Below are positions 20,328-28,911 of a stretch of DNA of 64,000 nt, in pieces. The DNA is from Friedmanniella luteola (GTDB taxonomy: Bacteria; Actinomycetota; Actinomycetes; Propionibacteriales; Propionibacteriaceae): positions 806,001 through 870,000 of the forward strand of contig NZ_LT629749.1 in assembly GCF_900105065.1 (NCBI RefSeq), read 5' to 3'. The first letter of the stretch is position 1, and each line of letters starts with the position of its first letter. Below the pieces are notes generated by a model. That model searched no databases and was not told the DNA's origin. It saw nothing but the letters and a program-made list of their open reading frames with translations. The position numbers and the translations under genes are program-made.

Positions 20328-21698
20328 GTGCAGTACGTGAACTCCCTGACCGAGCTGATCGGCAACACCCCGCTGGTGAAGCTCTCCCGCGTCACCGGCG
20401 ACGTCGTCCCCCTGGTCCTGGCCAAGGTCGAGTACCTCAACCCGGGCGGCTCGGTGAAGGACCGGATCGCGGTCAAGATGATCGAGGCGGCCGAGCGTGA
20501 CGGCTCGCTCAAGCCGGGCGGGACCATCGTCGAGCCGACCAGCGGCAACACCGGCGTCGGGCTGGCCATCGCCGCCCAGGGCCGCGGCTACTCCTGCGTC
20601 TTCGTCTGCCCCGACAAGGTCAGCGAGGACAAGCGGAACGTGCTCGCGGCCTACGGGGCCCGCGTCGTCGTCTGCCCCACCGCCGTCGAGCCCGACCACC
20701 CGGACTCCTACTACTCGACGTCGGACCGGCTGGTGCGCGAGATCCCGGGCGCGTGGAAGCCGGACCAGTACAGCAACCCCAACAACCCGCTGAGCCACTA
20801 CGAGACCACGGGTCCGGAGATCTGGGCGCAGACGGAGGGCCGGATCACCCACTTCGTCACCGGGATGGGGACGGGCGGCACGATCAGCGGCGCCGGCCGG
20901 TACCTCAAGGAGGTCTCCGGCGGCCGCGTCCAGGTGGTCGGCGCCGACCCGCGCGGCTCGGTCTACTCCGGCGGCACGGGCCGGCCCTACCTCGTCGAGG
21001 GCGTGGGCGAGGACTTCTGGCCGAGCACCTACGACGCGACCATCGCCGACCGGGTCATCGAGGTCACCGACGCGGACTCCTTCGCCATGACGCGACGGCT
21101 GGCGCGCGAGGAGGCCCTGCTGGTCGGGGGCTCGTGCGGGATGGCCACCGCCGCGGCCGTCCGGCTGGCCGCCGAGATCGACGACCCGGACGCGGTCATC
21201 GTCGTCCTGCTGCCCGACTCCGGGCGGGGCTACCTGACCAAGATCTTCAACGACGACTGGCTGGCCCGCTACGGCTTCGCGCCGCGGCCGGAGGAGTCGG
21301 TGCGGGTCGTCGGGGACGTGCTGCGCGAGAAGTCGGGCGAGCTGCCCTCGCTGGTCCACACCCACCCCAACGAGACGATCGCCGAGGCGGTGGCCATCCT
21401 CCGCGAGTACGGCGTCTCCCAGATGCCGGTGGTCAAGGCGGAGCCGCCGGTGATGGCGGCGGAGGTCGTCGGCTCGGTCAGCGAGCGCGGGCTGCTCGGG
21501 GCGCTGTTCAGCCACCGCGCCGGGCCGGCCGACCCGGTCGCGACGGTCATGGAGCAACCGCTCCCGACGCTGGGGGCCACCGAGGCCGTGTCCGGCGCCG
21601 TCGCCCTGCTGGTCGAGGACGACGCCCTGCTGGTCCTCGACGACGGCCACCCGGTCGGCGTCCTGACCCGCCAGGACCTGCTCGGCGACGTGCGCTGA
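20328..21698 (+). CDS. cbs: cystathionine beta-synthase
   Basis: PLP enzyme joining serine and homocysteine to cystathionine (reverse transsulfuration). 456 residues. Catalytic core to about 320: NTPLVKLSRV, LNPGGSVKDR with the PLP Lys43, EPTSGNTGVGLAIAAQ, GTGGTISGAGRYLKE (phosphate loop). Two regulatory CBS domains follow (340-455), one with SQMPVVKAEPPVMAAEVVGS. It matches Rv1077, near metB in mycobacteria; here metB is 8 kb away. Leaderless-type GTG start. Confidence 0.96.
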   Translation: MQYVNSLTELIGNTPLVKLSRVTGDVVPLVLAKVEYLNPGGSVKDRIAVKMIEAAERDGSLKPGGTIVEPTSGNTGVGLAIAAQGRGYSCVFVCPDKVSEDKRNVLAAYGARVVVCPTAVEPDHPDSYYSTSDRLVREIPGAWKPDQYSNPNNPLSHYETTGPEIWAQTEGRITHFVTGMGTGGTISGAGRYLKEVSGGRVQVVGADPRGSVYSGGTGRPYLVEGVGEDFWPSTYDATIADRVIEVTDADSFAMTRRLAREEALLVGGSCGMATAAAVRLAAEIDDPDAVIVVLLPDSGRGYLTKIFNDDWLARYGFAPRPEESVRVVGDVLREKSGELPSLVHTHPNETIAEAVAILREYGVSQMPVVKAEPPVMAAEVVGSVSERGLLGALFSHRAGPADPVATVMEQPLPTLGATEAVSGAVALLVEDDALLVLDDGHPVGVLTRQDLLGDVR

Positions 21699-21714
21699 GG
21701 CCGGGCCCCGCGGG

Positions 21715-22404
21715 TCAGCGGAGCAGCTCGCCGAGCAGCTGCTCCCAGTTGTGGGTCCAGGGGACCTGCGGCCACGTCGCCAGCGGGACCCAGCGGGCCG
21801 ACTCGGTCGTGCCGCCGACGTCGAGCACGCGCGGCTCGCGCGGTTCCGGGCAGGTCGCCCGGTAGACCAGCCGGACGGCCTGGAAGTCCTCCAGGGTGCC
21901 GCGGGGGCTGCGGCCCACCCAGTGCGACGTCTGCACCGAGACGAGGTCGTCCAGCACCACGCTCTGGTCGGTCTCCTCGCCCACCTCGCGGAGGACGGCG
22001 TCGGCAGGCTGCTCGTCCGCGTCGATGCCCCCGCCCGGCATCCCCCAGCGGCCGGGCACGGCGGTGCGGTCGGAGTACTCGGTGGCCAGCAGGCCCCGGT
22101 CCGAGAGCACGACGGCGTAGGCCGCGACCCGCTGCCGCACCTCGAGCTCGGCGTCGGGCGGCAGCTGCAGCCCGGCGTCGCGGCCTCGTCCGGGGTCGGG
22201 CGGGCGGGGCTCGCCGTCGAGGGCCCGCACCCGCAGGGTCAGCACGATCTCCCCGTCCGGGCCGCGGTCGGCCGACAGCGGCCGGACCACCGCCCAGCCC
22301 GCGTCGTGGGCGACGACCGTCGGGTCGGCGCCGTGCGCGAGAGGGTGCACGAAGACGGTCGACGCCGAGTCCCCGCCGTCGTCCGTCAGACCGACCACCC
22401 GCAC
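21715..22404 (-). CDS. NUDIX hydrolase
   Basis: 229 residues. The Nudix box is intact: GGGIDADEQPADAVLREVGEET (G, E and REVGEE positions), preceded by the MutT-like VPGRWGMP. The N-terminal 70 residues lack a recognisable fold. Substrate unknown; such proteins hydrolyse nucleoside diphosphates linked to another group. Start GTG 22404 with GGAGGTGG just upstream. Convergent with cbs, 16 bases apart. Confidence 0.88.
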   Translation of the reverse strand: MRVVGLTDDGGDSASTVFVHPLAHGADPTVVAHDAGWAVVRPLSADRGPDGEIVLTLRVRALDGEPRPPDPGRGRDAGLQLPPDAELEVRQRVAAYAVVLSDRGLLATEYSDRTAVPGRWGMPGGGIDADEQPADAVLREVGEETDQSVVLDDLVSVQTSHWVGRSPRGTLEDFQAVRLVYRATCPEPREPRVLDVGGTTESARWVPLATWPQVPWTHNWEQLLGELLR

Positions 22405-22502
22405 GACCCACCACCTCCGGCTCGGATCTCCGGCGCCGACGCGCGACCGGGGTCCCCAGTGTCCCAGGTGCCCCCTCCGGCGCTCGGGTACCGTGGCCCC
22501 TC

Positions 22503-22535
22503 GTGAGCAGACGACGCGGGCGGACCCGCCGGTGA
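22503..22535 (+). CDS. putative leaderless Arg-rich leader peptide, 10 residues
   Basis: GTG 22503 lies 8 bases after TACCGT (22489-22494) and opens a mini-[13 protein letters not shown], whose TGA overlaps GTG 22532 of the next gene (GTGA). If transcription starts at 22502-22503 this peptide would be made from a leaderless transcript and couple translation of the membrane gene. Too short to support by composition; see the similar case at 43838. Confidence 0.3.
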   Translation: MSRRRGRTRR

Positions 22536-22897
22536 TCCCCGCGCTGGCCTACACCCTGGTCGCGCTGTCCGGGGTGGCCGGGATCTGGGGGCTGCTGACG
22601 GCGGTGCTCGACAAGCCGCCGGGCAAGGCGCAGCTGCTCTTCGCCGCCGGCGTGTGGGTGGTGACGGCGGTGCAGTCGGGGATCGGTCTGGTCCGCCTCG
22701 CGGGCGGCTACCGCCCGGTCGAGATGGCGACGACCGTCGGCTACCTGCTGGCCATCCTCGTCCTCATCCCGCTGGCCTGGTTCTGGGCCAACACCGAGCG
22801 CACCCGCTGGTCGGGCGTCGTGCTGGCGGTCGCCGCACTGTCGGTGCTGGCGATGACGCTGCGCCTCGTCCAGCTGTGGACCCAGGTGCTCGCGTGA
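22532..22897 (+). CDS. small integral membrane protein, unknown function
   Basis: 121 residues from GTG 22532; GTG 22493 (134 residues) is the longest alternative but it falls inside the likely -10 box. Four hydrophobic segments can be seen: [57 protein letters not shown] and [20 protein letters not shown]. No family recognised with certainty. Its stop overlaps the start of the next membrane gene (GTGA), so the pair forms a small operon, perhaps a complex. Confidence 0.75.
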   Translation: MIPALAYTLVALSGVAGIWGLLTAVLDKPPGKAQLLFAAGVWVVTAVQSGIGLVRLAGGYRPVEMATTVGYLLAILVLIPLAWFWANTERTRWSGVVLAVAALSVLAMTLRLVQLWTQVLA

Positions 22898-23301
22898 GCA
22901 CGTCGCAGCCGTCCCGGACCAGCAGCGGTCCCGGCCGGGCGCTCGTCGCGGTCTACGGCCTCTTCGCGCTCTCCGCCACGGCCCGCGCCGCCGTCCAGCT
23001 GGCCACCCAGTTCCGCGAGGCCCCGCTGGCCTACCTGCTCTCGGCCGTCGCCGGCCTGATCTACATCGTCGCCACGGTCACCCTGGCCCGCGGCGACCGG
23101 GCCTCGCGCCGGGTCGCGACGGTGGCCATCGTCCTCGAGCTGGTGGGGGTGCTGACCGTCGGCACCCTCAGCGTCGTCGACCCGGAGGCCTTCCCGCGCG
23201 CGACGGTGTGGTCGACCTACGGCATCGGCTACGCCTTCGTGCCCCTGGTGCTGCCGGTGCTCGGCCTGCTCTGGCTGCGGCACACCCGGCCGCGGGCCTG
23301 A
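22894..23301 (+). CDS. small integral membrane protein, unknown function
   Basis: 135 residues from GTG 22894, overlapping the previous stop by four bases. Four hydrophobic stretches: [60 protein letters not shown] and [18 protein letters not shown]. The hydropathy pattern resembles its upstream partner, so the two may be distant paralogues. Conserved as a pair in related actinobacteria from memory only; no function can be given. Confidence 0.78.
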   Translation: MSTSQPSRTSSGPGRALVAVYGLFALSATARAAVQLATQFREAPLAYLLSAVAGLIYIVATVTLARGDRASRRVATVAIVLELVGVLTVGTLSVVDPEAFPRATVWSTYGIGYAFVPLVLPVLGLLWLRHTRPRA

Positions 23302-23349
23302 GGGTGCTCCCCGGCCCGGTGGCTCGGAGGTCCTCACCCGACTCCGGAG

Positions 23350-23384
23350 CCTGAGCCTGTCGAAGGCCCTTCGACGGGCTCAGG
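23350..23384. repeat. REP-like palindrome, copy 2
   Basis: CTGAGCCTGTCGAAGG against CCTTCGACGGGCTCAG, nearly continuous palindrome with one wobble, between the small membrane operon and the convergent hemerythrin gene. It could stop transcription from both sides. Confidence 0.7.
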
Positions 23385-23442
23385 GCGCGGTGGTCGGCCC
23401 GGTGGCGCGGTGGCGCGGTGGTAGCTCAGCCCCGGTGGTCGC

Positions 23443-24066
23443 TCAGGCCAGCACGCCCAGCCGCGCGATGGGCTCGACCAGCTCCCGCTCCTCGTAGGAG
23501 AGGTGCGAGAGCAGGGTGTCGGTGAGCTCGTCGACCGCCCGCTGCAGGCCGCCGGCGTCGGCGGCGGGGCCGACGAAGGCGACCAGGGCCTGGTCGACCC
23601 GCTCCAGGACGTCGTGGATGATCCCGTGCTCGTACTCCAGCCGGTCGACCACCGGGCCGAGCCGCGGGTCGGCCGCCCGGAGCCGCGGGAACATCGCCTG
23701 GTCCTCGATGGTGTGGTGCGTCGTCACCACCCGGCAGTACGCCGCGCAGTAGGCGCCCAGCGTCCAGCTGTTCTGCCGCAGGGTCATCTCGTTGATCCGC
23801 GACCGGGCCGCCCCGGCGTCGGTGGAGCCGTCGAGGACCTGGTCGACGAGCCCGCGCACCTGCTCGAGCTCGGAGCGCAGGTGGTCGTGGATGTCGACCA
23901 GGTGCTGGCCCGAGGCGAGGGCGTGCGAGCTGTAGGTCCGCTCCCTATCGGGGGCCGGCCCGGTGGGCCGTCCGGCCTCGTCCCAGGACGGCTCCGGGCA
24001 GAGCCGGTCCCCGGGGTCCGGGGTGGGGACGACCGGGAAGGCCGGGCCGGGCCGGGCCGCGCTCAC
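23443..24066 (-). CDS. hemerythrin HHE domain protein
   Basis: 207 residues. A non-conserved Pro-rich N-terminus of about 45 residues, then a four-helix hemerythrin-like bundle with the diiron ligands: HDHLRSELEQ, TTHHTIEDQAMFP, EYEHGIIHD and LLSHLSYEERELVEP. Likely binds iron and senses or stores oxygen, NO or similar species in the cytoplasm. GTG start at 24066 overlaps the stop of the upstream GNAT gene (GTGA), so the two are coupled. Confidence 0.88.
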   Translation of the reverse strand: MSAARPGPAFPVVPTPDPGDRLCPEPSWDEAGRPTGPAPDRERTYSSHALASGQHLVDIHDHLRSELEQVRGLVDQVLDGSTDAGAARSRINEMTLRQNSWTLGAYCAAYCRVVTTHHTIEDQAMFPRLRAADPRLGPVVDRLEYEHGIIHDVLERVDQALVAFVGPAADAGGLQRAVDELTDTLLSHLSYEERELVEPIARLGVLA

Positions 24067-24347
24067 GCGTCCTGCACGAGGTCGGCGTAGTCCGGGTGGT
24101 GCTCGATCCAGCCGGCGATGAACGGGCAGCGGGGGACGACGGCGAGTCCGCGCACCCGCGCCGCGTCCAGCGCCGTCCGGGCCAGGGCGCTGCCGACCCC
24201 CTGGCCCTCGAAGTCGTCGCCCACCACGGTGTGGGTGAAGGTGATCACCCCGTCGGCCAGCGTGTAGGCCGCCATCCCGGCGAGCCGTCCCTCGACGCGG
24301 GCCGCGAACCGCGACCGGTCCGGCTCGTCGTGCACCTCAGCAGTCAT
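24063..24347 (-). CDS. small GNAT-family N-acetyltransferase (YjdJ/NATD1 type)
   Basis: 94 residues, the compact acetyltransferase form. It shows the acetyl-CoA binding loop DDFEGQGVGSALARTAL and the C-terminal block VVPRCPFIAGWIEHHPDY, characteristic of the YjdJ/NATD1 group. The substrate is unknown. First gene of a two-gene unit with the hemerythrin protein; it begins 26 bases from the end of the FMN reductase gene, on the same strand. Confidence 0.88.
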   Translation of the reverse strand: MTAEVHDEPDRSRFAARVEGRLAGMAAYTLADGVITFTHTVVGDDFEGQGVGSALARTALDAARVRGLAVVPRCPFIAGWIEHHPDYADLVQDA

Positions 24348-24373
24348 GGCGCCACTCTCGCACCGCTCGGCGC

Positions 24374-24982
24374 TCAGCCGCGGCCGCGGGCCAGCAGCCG
24401 GGCGAACGGGACCACCACGTCGGGGTCGGCCACCGTCTCCGGTGTGCGCCTGGCGGGACGGAGCAGGTCGACCAGCTCGCCGGCGGCCCGCGCGACGCGC
24501 TCGTCGAGCGCCCCGCCGTCGGCCCAGTCCTCGGTCGCGGCGAACACCGCGGTCGGCACCACCACGGCGCGCAGGTGGGCGAACAGCGGCCGGAGCGCGT
24601 GCTCGAGGGCCAGCGAGTGCCGGGCCGAACCCGCGGTGGCGGCGATCAGCGTCGGCTTGCCGACCAGCGACTCGCGGGGCAGCACGTCGAAGAACATCTT
24701 GAACAACCCGCTGTAGGAGGCGCTGAAGATCGGCGTCACCACCACGAGCGCGTCGGCCCGCTGAACCCGCTCCTGCACCTGCGCCAGCGCGCCGGTGGCG
24801 AAGCCGGTGAGCAGCTGGTTGGTCAGGTCGCGGGCGTGCTCGCGCAGCTCGACGACCTCCACGTCCAGCCCGGCGCCGCGGCTCTCGGCCGCGGCCCGGA
24901 CCGCGGCGGCCAGCCGGTCACCCAGCAGCCGGGTCGACGACGGCTGGCTGAGCCCGGCCGTCAGCACCACCACCCGGGTCAT
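24374..24982 (-). CDS. NADPH-dependent FMN reductase
   Basis: 202-residue flavodoxin-like reductase that supplies reduced FMN. MTRVVVLTAGLSQPSSTRLLGDRLA is the phosphate-binding start, and ALVVVTPIFSASYSGLFKMFFDVLP is the family signature. It resembles the CE1759 group that is always paired with an LLM monooxygenase of the CE1758 group, exactly as here: its ATG overlaps the stop of the upstream LLM gene (ATGA). So the two form a two-component flavin monooxygenase system. Confidence 0.9.
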   Translation of the reverse strand: MTRVVVLTAGLSQPSSTRLLGDRLAAAVRAAAESRGAGLDVEVVELREHARDLTNQLLTGFATGALAQVQERVQRADALVVVTPIFSASYSGLFKMFFDVLPRESLVGKPTLIAATAGSARHSLALEHALRPLFAHLRAVVVPTAVFAATEDWADGGALDERVARAAGELVDLLRPARRTPETVADPDVVVPFARLLARGRG

Positions 24983-26136
24983 CGGGCCACCGCCGCGCTG
25001 CCGACGAGGTCGGCGTCGTCGGCGGCCTCCAGGGCGTCGGCGGGCACACCCTCGCGCAGCGTCCCGGCCCGCAGCGCGGCCAGCCGGTCGGCGTGGGTGG
25101 GGCCGTCCGGCACGTCGGCCGGGCGCAGCGCGTCCATCTCGCGGCGGAGCACCGGGACGATCTCGCCCAGCAGGTCGAGCTGCTCGAGGACCGTCTTGAG
25201 CGGCAGGCCGGCGTGGTCGGCGAGGAACAGCTGGCGCTGGTAGTCCCCGAAGTGCTGGCGGAAGGTCAGTGTCTTCTCGATGACCTCCTGGGGGCTGCCG
25301 ACGGTCAGCGGGGTCTGGCTGCTGAACTCCTCGAGCGACGGCCCGTAGCCGTAGACGGGGGCGTGGTCGAAGTAGGGGCGGAACTCCCGGACGGCGTCCT
25401 GGGAGGTGCGGGCCATGTAGACCTGCCCGCCCAGCCCGACGACGGCCTGGTCGGCGCGGCCGTGGCCGTAGTGCTCGAAGCGCTGCCGGTACAGCTGGAT
25501 CAGCCGCTGGAAGTGGTAGGTCGGCCAGAAGATGTGGTTGGCGAAGAAGCCGTCGCCGTACAAGGCGGCCTGCTCGGCGATCTCCGGGCTGCGGATCGAG
25601 CCGTGCCACACGAACGGGGGCAGCCCGTCGAGCGGGCGCGGGGTGGCGGTGAAGCCCTGCAGCGGGGTGCGGAACTGGCCCTCCCAGCTGACGACGTCCT
25701 CCCGCCACAGCCGGTGCACCAGGTCGTAGTTCTCCACGGCGAGGGCGATCCCGTCGCGGATGTCCTTCCCGAACCAGGGGTAGACGGGCCCCGTGTTGCC
25801 GCGGCCCATCATCAGGTCGACGCGGCCGTCGGCCAGGTGCTGCAGCATCGCGAAGTCCTCGGCGATCTTGACCGGGTCGTTCGTGGTGATCAGCGTCGTG
25901 GAGGTGGAGAGGATGATCCGCTCGGTCTTCGCGGCGACGTAGCCGAGCATCGTGGTGGGGGAGGACGGCACGAACGGGGGGTTGTGGTGCTCGCCGGTGG
26001 CGAAGACGTCCAGGCCCACCTCCTCGGCGTGCTGCGCGATGGTGACCATCGCCTTGATCCGCTCGGCCTCGGTGGGGGTCCGACCCGTCGTCGGGTCGGT
26101 GGTCACGTCGCCGACGGTGAAGATCCCGAACTGCAT
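24979..26136 (-). CDS. LLM class flavin-dependent monooxygenase, CE1758 group
   Basis: Luciferase-like TIM-barrel monooxygenase, 385 residues from ATG 26136; GAGGAG with an 8-base gap decides this over GTG 26145. Signatures: MQFGIFTVGDV, GEHHNPPFVPSSPTTMLGY, TSTTLITTNDPVKIAEDFAM, LMMGRGNTGPVYPWFG. It uses reduced flavin and oxygen on a substrate that cannot be predicted. It is first in an operon with the FMN reductase, under a likely palindromic operator at 26161. Confidence 0.9.
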   Translation of the reverse strand: MQFGIFTVGDVTTDPTTGRTPTEAERIKAMVTIAQHAEEVGLDVFATGEHHNPPFVPSSPTTMLGYVAAKTERIILSTSTTLITTNDPVKIAEDFAMLQHLADGRVDLMMGRGNTGPVYPWFGKDIRDGIALAVENYDLVHRLWREDVVSWEGQFRTPLQGFTATPRPLDGLPPFVWHGSIRSPEIAEQAALYGDGFFANHIFWPTYHFQRLIQLYRQRFEHYGHGRADQAVVGLGGQVYMARTSQDAVREFRPYFDHAPVYGYGPSLEEFSSQTPLTVGSPQEVIEKTLTFRQHFGDYQRQLFLADHAGLPLKTVLEQLDLLGEIVPVLRREMDALRPADVPDGPTHADRLAALRAGTLREGVPADALEAADDADLVGSAAVAR

Positions 26137-26160
26137 GGTGTGCACTCCTCTGGTCGTGTC

Positions 26161-26182
26161 GATAGTTTAGCGTTCAACTATC
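26161..26182. promoter_or_regulatory. palindromic operator upstream of the LLM/FMN reductase operon
   Basis: Perfect inverted repeat GATAGTT, 8-base spacer, AACTATC, ending 25 bases upstream of the LLM start. It is strikingly AT-rich against its surroundings and close in look to MarR-type operators. No regulator gene is adjacent, so the controlling protein is outside this locus. Confidence 0.6.
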
Positions 26183-26269
26183 TGGTGCGCACAACGGTGG
26201 CGAGCCGGGTGCTATTCCGTCGTTAGGCTCGGGGTCCGCCCGGCGCCCGCCGGGCCGGGAGAGGTGGCG

Positions 26270-27139
26270 ATGAGGTACGACGACCAGGCGCGGCTCGACC
26301 CGTCCCAGATGGGCGGGGGCCGGCGCGGGCCCAGCCCGGTGCTGGCGCTGGGCGGCGGTGCCGGCGCCATCGTGGTCATCGTCATCGCGCTGCTCTTCGG
26401 CGTCGACCCGGGCCAGGTGCTGCAGGGCGGCGCGACCACCGACCCGGCGGGCGGCCGCTCCAGCGCGTTCGCCCAGTGCACCCGCGGCTCCGACATCGAG
26501 CGCGACCGGGACTGCCGGTTCGTCGCGTTCACCAACTCCATCCAGGACTACTGGGGCGGCGCCCAGCCCGACTACCAGGAGATCGACGTCACCACCTTCG
26601 AGGGCAGCGTGAGCACGGGGTGCGGCACGGCGTCGTCGGAGGTCGGCCCCTTCTACTGCCCGGCCGACACGACCGTCTACCTCGACCTCGGCTTCTTCGA
26701 CCAGCTCACCACCCAGCTGGGCGCCCGCGGCGGGGACGCGGCGGAGGCCTACGTGCTGGCCCACGAGTTCGGTCACCACGTGCAGAACCTGACCGGCGCG
26801 ATGCAGCGGGTGCAGGGCAGCGGGCAGGGGACCGGCCCGACGTCCGCGGGGGTGCGGCTGGAGCTGCAGGCCGACTGCTACGCCGGCGTCTGGTTCTCCC
26901 ACGCCGTCGACGACCCGGACGACGCGATCGCCGAGGTGAGCCAGGACGACCTGGACCGGGCCGTGGACGCCGCCGCGGCGGTGGGGGACGACCGGATCCA
27001 GCAGAAGGCGCAGGGCCAGGTCACACCCGAGTCCTGGACGCACGGGTCGGCGGCCCAGCGGCAGGCGTGGCTGCGACGCGGGTTCCAGACCGGCGACCCG
27101 GCACGCTGCGACACCTTCGCGCGCGACGCCCTGCGCTGA
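26270..27139 (+). CDS. ypfJ: neutral zinc metallopeptidase, YpfJ family
   Basis: 289 residues from ATG 26270, chosen because GGAGAGG at 26256 is well spaced; GTG 26264 is in frame. One membrane anchor near residues 25-45 (SPVLALGGGAGAIVVIVIAL) places the catalytic domain outside. Zinc site LAHEFGHHVQNLTGA near 165, followed by the family glutamate region LELQADCYAGVWFSHAV. Two conserved Cys pairs (FAQCTRGSD, DRDCRF) suggest disulphides. A promoter box TAGGCT lies at 26224. Confidence 0.92.
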   Translation: MRYDDQARLDPSQMGGGRRGPSPVLALGGGAGAIVVIVIALLFGVDPGQVLQGGATTDPAGGRSSAFAQCTRGSDIERDRDCRFVAFTNSIQDYWGGAQPDYQEIDVTTFEGSVSTGCGTASSEVGPFYCPADTTVYLDLGFFDQLTTQLGARGGDAAEAYVLAHEFGHHVQNLTGAMQRVQGSGQGTGPTSAGVRLELQADCYAGVWFSHAVDDPDDAIAEVSQDDLDRAVDAAAAVGDDRIQQKAQGQVTPESWTHGSAAQRQAWLRRGFQTGDPARCDTFARDALR

Positions 27140-27155
27140 GCGGGCGGGAGCCGGC

Positions 27156-27701
27156 TCACTCCACGCTGTAGTCGAAGTCCTCGTCCTCGAGCCGCGGGTC
27201 CTTCGCGGCGTCGAACTGGCCGTCGCCGTCCTCGCCGAACAGCACGGCCTGAAGCTCCCCGGTGGCCGGTACCGGGGTGTCCAGCTGGACGGTGAGCGGG
27301 TTGGGGCCGATCGCGACGGACCCCAGCAGCTGGTCGCCGCGGTAGACGGCCACGAAGCCCGTGCCCGGCGGGGTCACCGCCTCCTCGATGGTCACGGTGC
27401 GTCCGTCGCCGCGCTGGTCCTCCACCTCCAGCTCGTCGCCGGTGCCGCTCGACGCCTCGCCGGCCGACGGGCCGCCCGAGGTGGAGGCGCTGGGCTGGTT
27501 GGTCAGGCCGGGCGTCGGGGAGGCGCTGCCGGTGGCGGACGAGGTCGGGGTCGCGGTGATGGCCGGGGACAGGGGGGTCTCCGAGCCCGCGCCCTCCGGC
27601 TCGCCGACCTCGTTCGCGCCGCACGCGGCCAGCAGCACGACCGTGGCGGCCGTGCCGAGGAGGAGAGGCACCCGGGAGGTCAGCGAGGTCATGCGCCCCA
27701 T
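27156..27701 (-). CDS. lipoprotein with DUF7282-like domain
   Basis: 181 residues from ATG 27701, or 178 from ATG 27692. Signal peptide and lipobox VVLLAACG mark a lipoprotein. A Ser/Thr/Pro-rich linker of about 70 residues leads to a small beta domain (VTIEEAVTPPGTGFVAVYRG ... GSVAIGPNPLTVQL ... DGDGQFDAAKDP), which resembles DUF7282 cell-surface domains. The DGDGQFD stretch could bind calcium. Convergent with ypfJ, 16 bases apart. Function unknown. Confidence 0.82.
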   Translation of the reverse strand: MGRMTSLTSRVPLLLGTAATVVLLAACGANEVGEPEGAGSETPLSPAITATPTSSATGSASPTPGLTNQPSASTSGGPSAGEASSGTGDELEVEDQRGDGRTVTIEEAVTPPGTGFVAVYRGDQLLGSVAIGPNPLTVQLDTPVPATGELQAVLFGEDGDGQFDAAKDPRLEDEDFDYSVE

Positions 27702-27760
27702 GTAACCAGCCGGGTCCCAGCGCCCGGGCCCGGGTGCGGGGCCGCGGGCGGTGCGCGACG

Positions 27761-28849
27761 TCAGCGCACCGGGGGGACCAGCCGCTCGGCGGCGTAGCGG
27801 TCGAACAGGGCCAGGAAGGAGTCGAGGGTCCGGTGGTGCGTGGTGAACCCGGCCAGCCGGCTCTTGCTCATGTCGGTGACCACCTCGATGTCGCGGCCGA
27901 GGTCGGCGTCGGTGTGCCACCAGGACGCGACGCGCGCCAGGTCCGGCTCGACGAGGTCGTGCTCGGCCACGATCTCGGCCCAGACCGGTCCGGCGTCGGC
28001 CATCTGCTGCTCGAGCGGGCGCGGCGCCTCGGCGAAGCCGACCGGCTCGACGCCCAGGTGCGCGGCCAGCTTCGGCCACATCCAGCGCCACCGGAAGATG
28101 TCGCCGTTGACGGTGTTGAACGCCTCGTCGGCGCCCGCGGGGGTGGTGGACGCCCAGACCATCTGCTCGGCCAGGACGGTCGCGTCGGTGACGTCGGTCA
28201 GCCCGTTCCACTGCGTCGCGCTGCCGGGGAACACGAAGGGCCGGCCGGTCCGGCGGCAGATCGCCGCCTGCGCGGCCAACGTCAGGCCCATGTTCATGGC
28301 GTTCCCGACGGCGTACCCGAGGACGGTGTGCGAGCGGTGCACCGACCAGGTGAACCCGGCGGCCTCCGCGGCGGCGAAGAGCTCGTCCTCCTGCGCGTAG
28401 TAGAAGTTCGCCGCGTCCAACCGCGGCTCGTCCTCGTGGAACGGGGTGTCGGGCATCGTGCCCTGGCCGTAGGCCTCGAACGGGCCGAGGTAGTGCTTGA
28501 GCCCGGTCATCAGCGCGACGTGGGCCAGCGGTGCGGGGCGCAGAGCGGCCAGCAGGTCGCGGACCATGCCCCCGTTGACCGCGATGTTCTCCGCCTCGGT
28601 GTCCTGACGGAGCCAGGCGGTGAAGTACACGTGGGTCGGGCGCTCGTCGGCCAGCGCGGCGGCGAGGGCGTCGGCCGAGGTGAGGTCGGCGGCCACCCAG
28701 CGGAGGCCGGGGCGCTCGGCCCCGGGGCGGCGGGCCAGGCCGGTCACCGGCCAGCCGGCGTCGAGCAGCCGGTCGACGATCGCGGCGCCCGCGATGCCGG
28801 TGGCACCGACGACGAGGGCTGACTGGCCGGGCGTGGGGGTTGCGTCCAT
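27761..28849 (-). CDS. PRISE-type NAD(P)H reductase (SDR superfamily)
   Basis: 362 residues. Rossmann N-terminus ALVVGATGIAGAAIVDRLLDAGWPV. The extended-SDR motifs match the progesterone 5-beta-reductase/iridoid synthase family: VYFTAW, MTGLKHYLGPFEAYGQG with the catalytic Lys, and NFYYAQEDELF with the catalytic Tyr in the YYxxED setting. Such enzymes reduce activated double bonds (1,4-enones). The bacterial substrate is unknown. A terminator for msrA lies just upstream, and the gene has no operon partner. Confidence 0.85.
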   Translation of the reverse strand: MDATPTPGQSALVVGATGIAGAAIVDRLLDAGWPVTGLARRPGAERPGLRWVAADLTSADALAAALADERPTHVYFTAWLRQDTEAENIAVNGGMVRDLLAALRPAPLAHVALMTGLKHYLGPFEAYGQGTMPDTPFHEDEPRLDAANFYYAQEDELFAAAEAAGFTWSVHRSHTVLGYAVGNAMNMGLTLAAQAAICRRTGRPFVFPGSATQWNGLTDVTDATVLAEQMVWASTTPAGADEAFNTVNGDIFRWRWMWPKLAAHLGVEPVGFAEAPRPLEQQMADAGPVWAEIVAEHDLVEPDLARVASWWHTDADLGRDIEVVTDMSKSRLAGFTTHHRTLDSFLALFDRYAAERLVPPVR

Positions 28850-28861
28850 GCAGACGCAACA

Positions 28862-28893
28862 CGGCCCGGGCGGGAGAATTCCCGTCCGGGCCG
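28862..28893 (-). terminator. terminator after msrA
   Basis: Arms CGGCCCGGGCGGG and CCCGTCCGGGCCG with one wobble around AGAATT, 18 bases beyond the msrA stop on the minus strand. Confidence 0.75.
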
Positions 28894-28911
28894 CGCGTCA
28901 GTCCTCGGTCC

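Noticed and set aside
23395-23445. tRNA-like D-arm sequence (GGTAGCTCAG) in the gap before the hemerythrin gene
   Set aside because: No acceptor, anticodon or T stem can be built around it; probably chance in a GGTGG-rich stretch.
27156-28862. A single 568-codon minus frame spanning the lipoprotein and the PRISE gene
   Set aside because: The upstream part is out of frame with the PRISE protein and Arg-rich; the real lipoprotein begins at its signal peptide near 27701.
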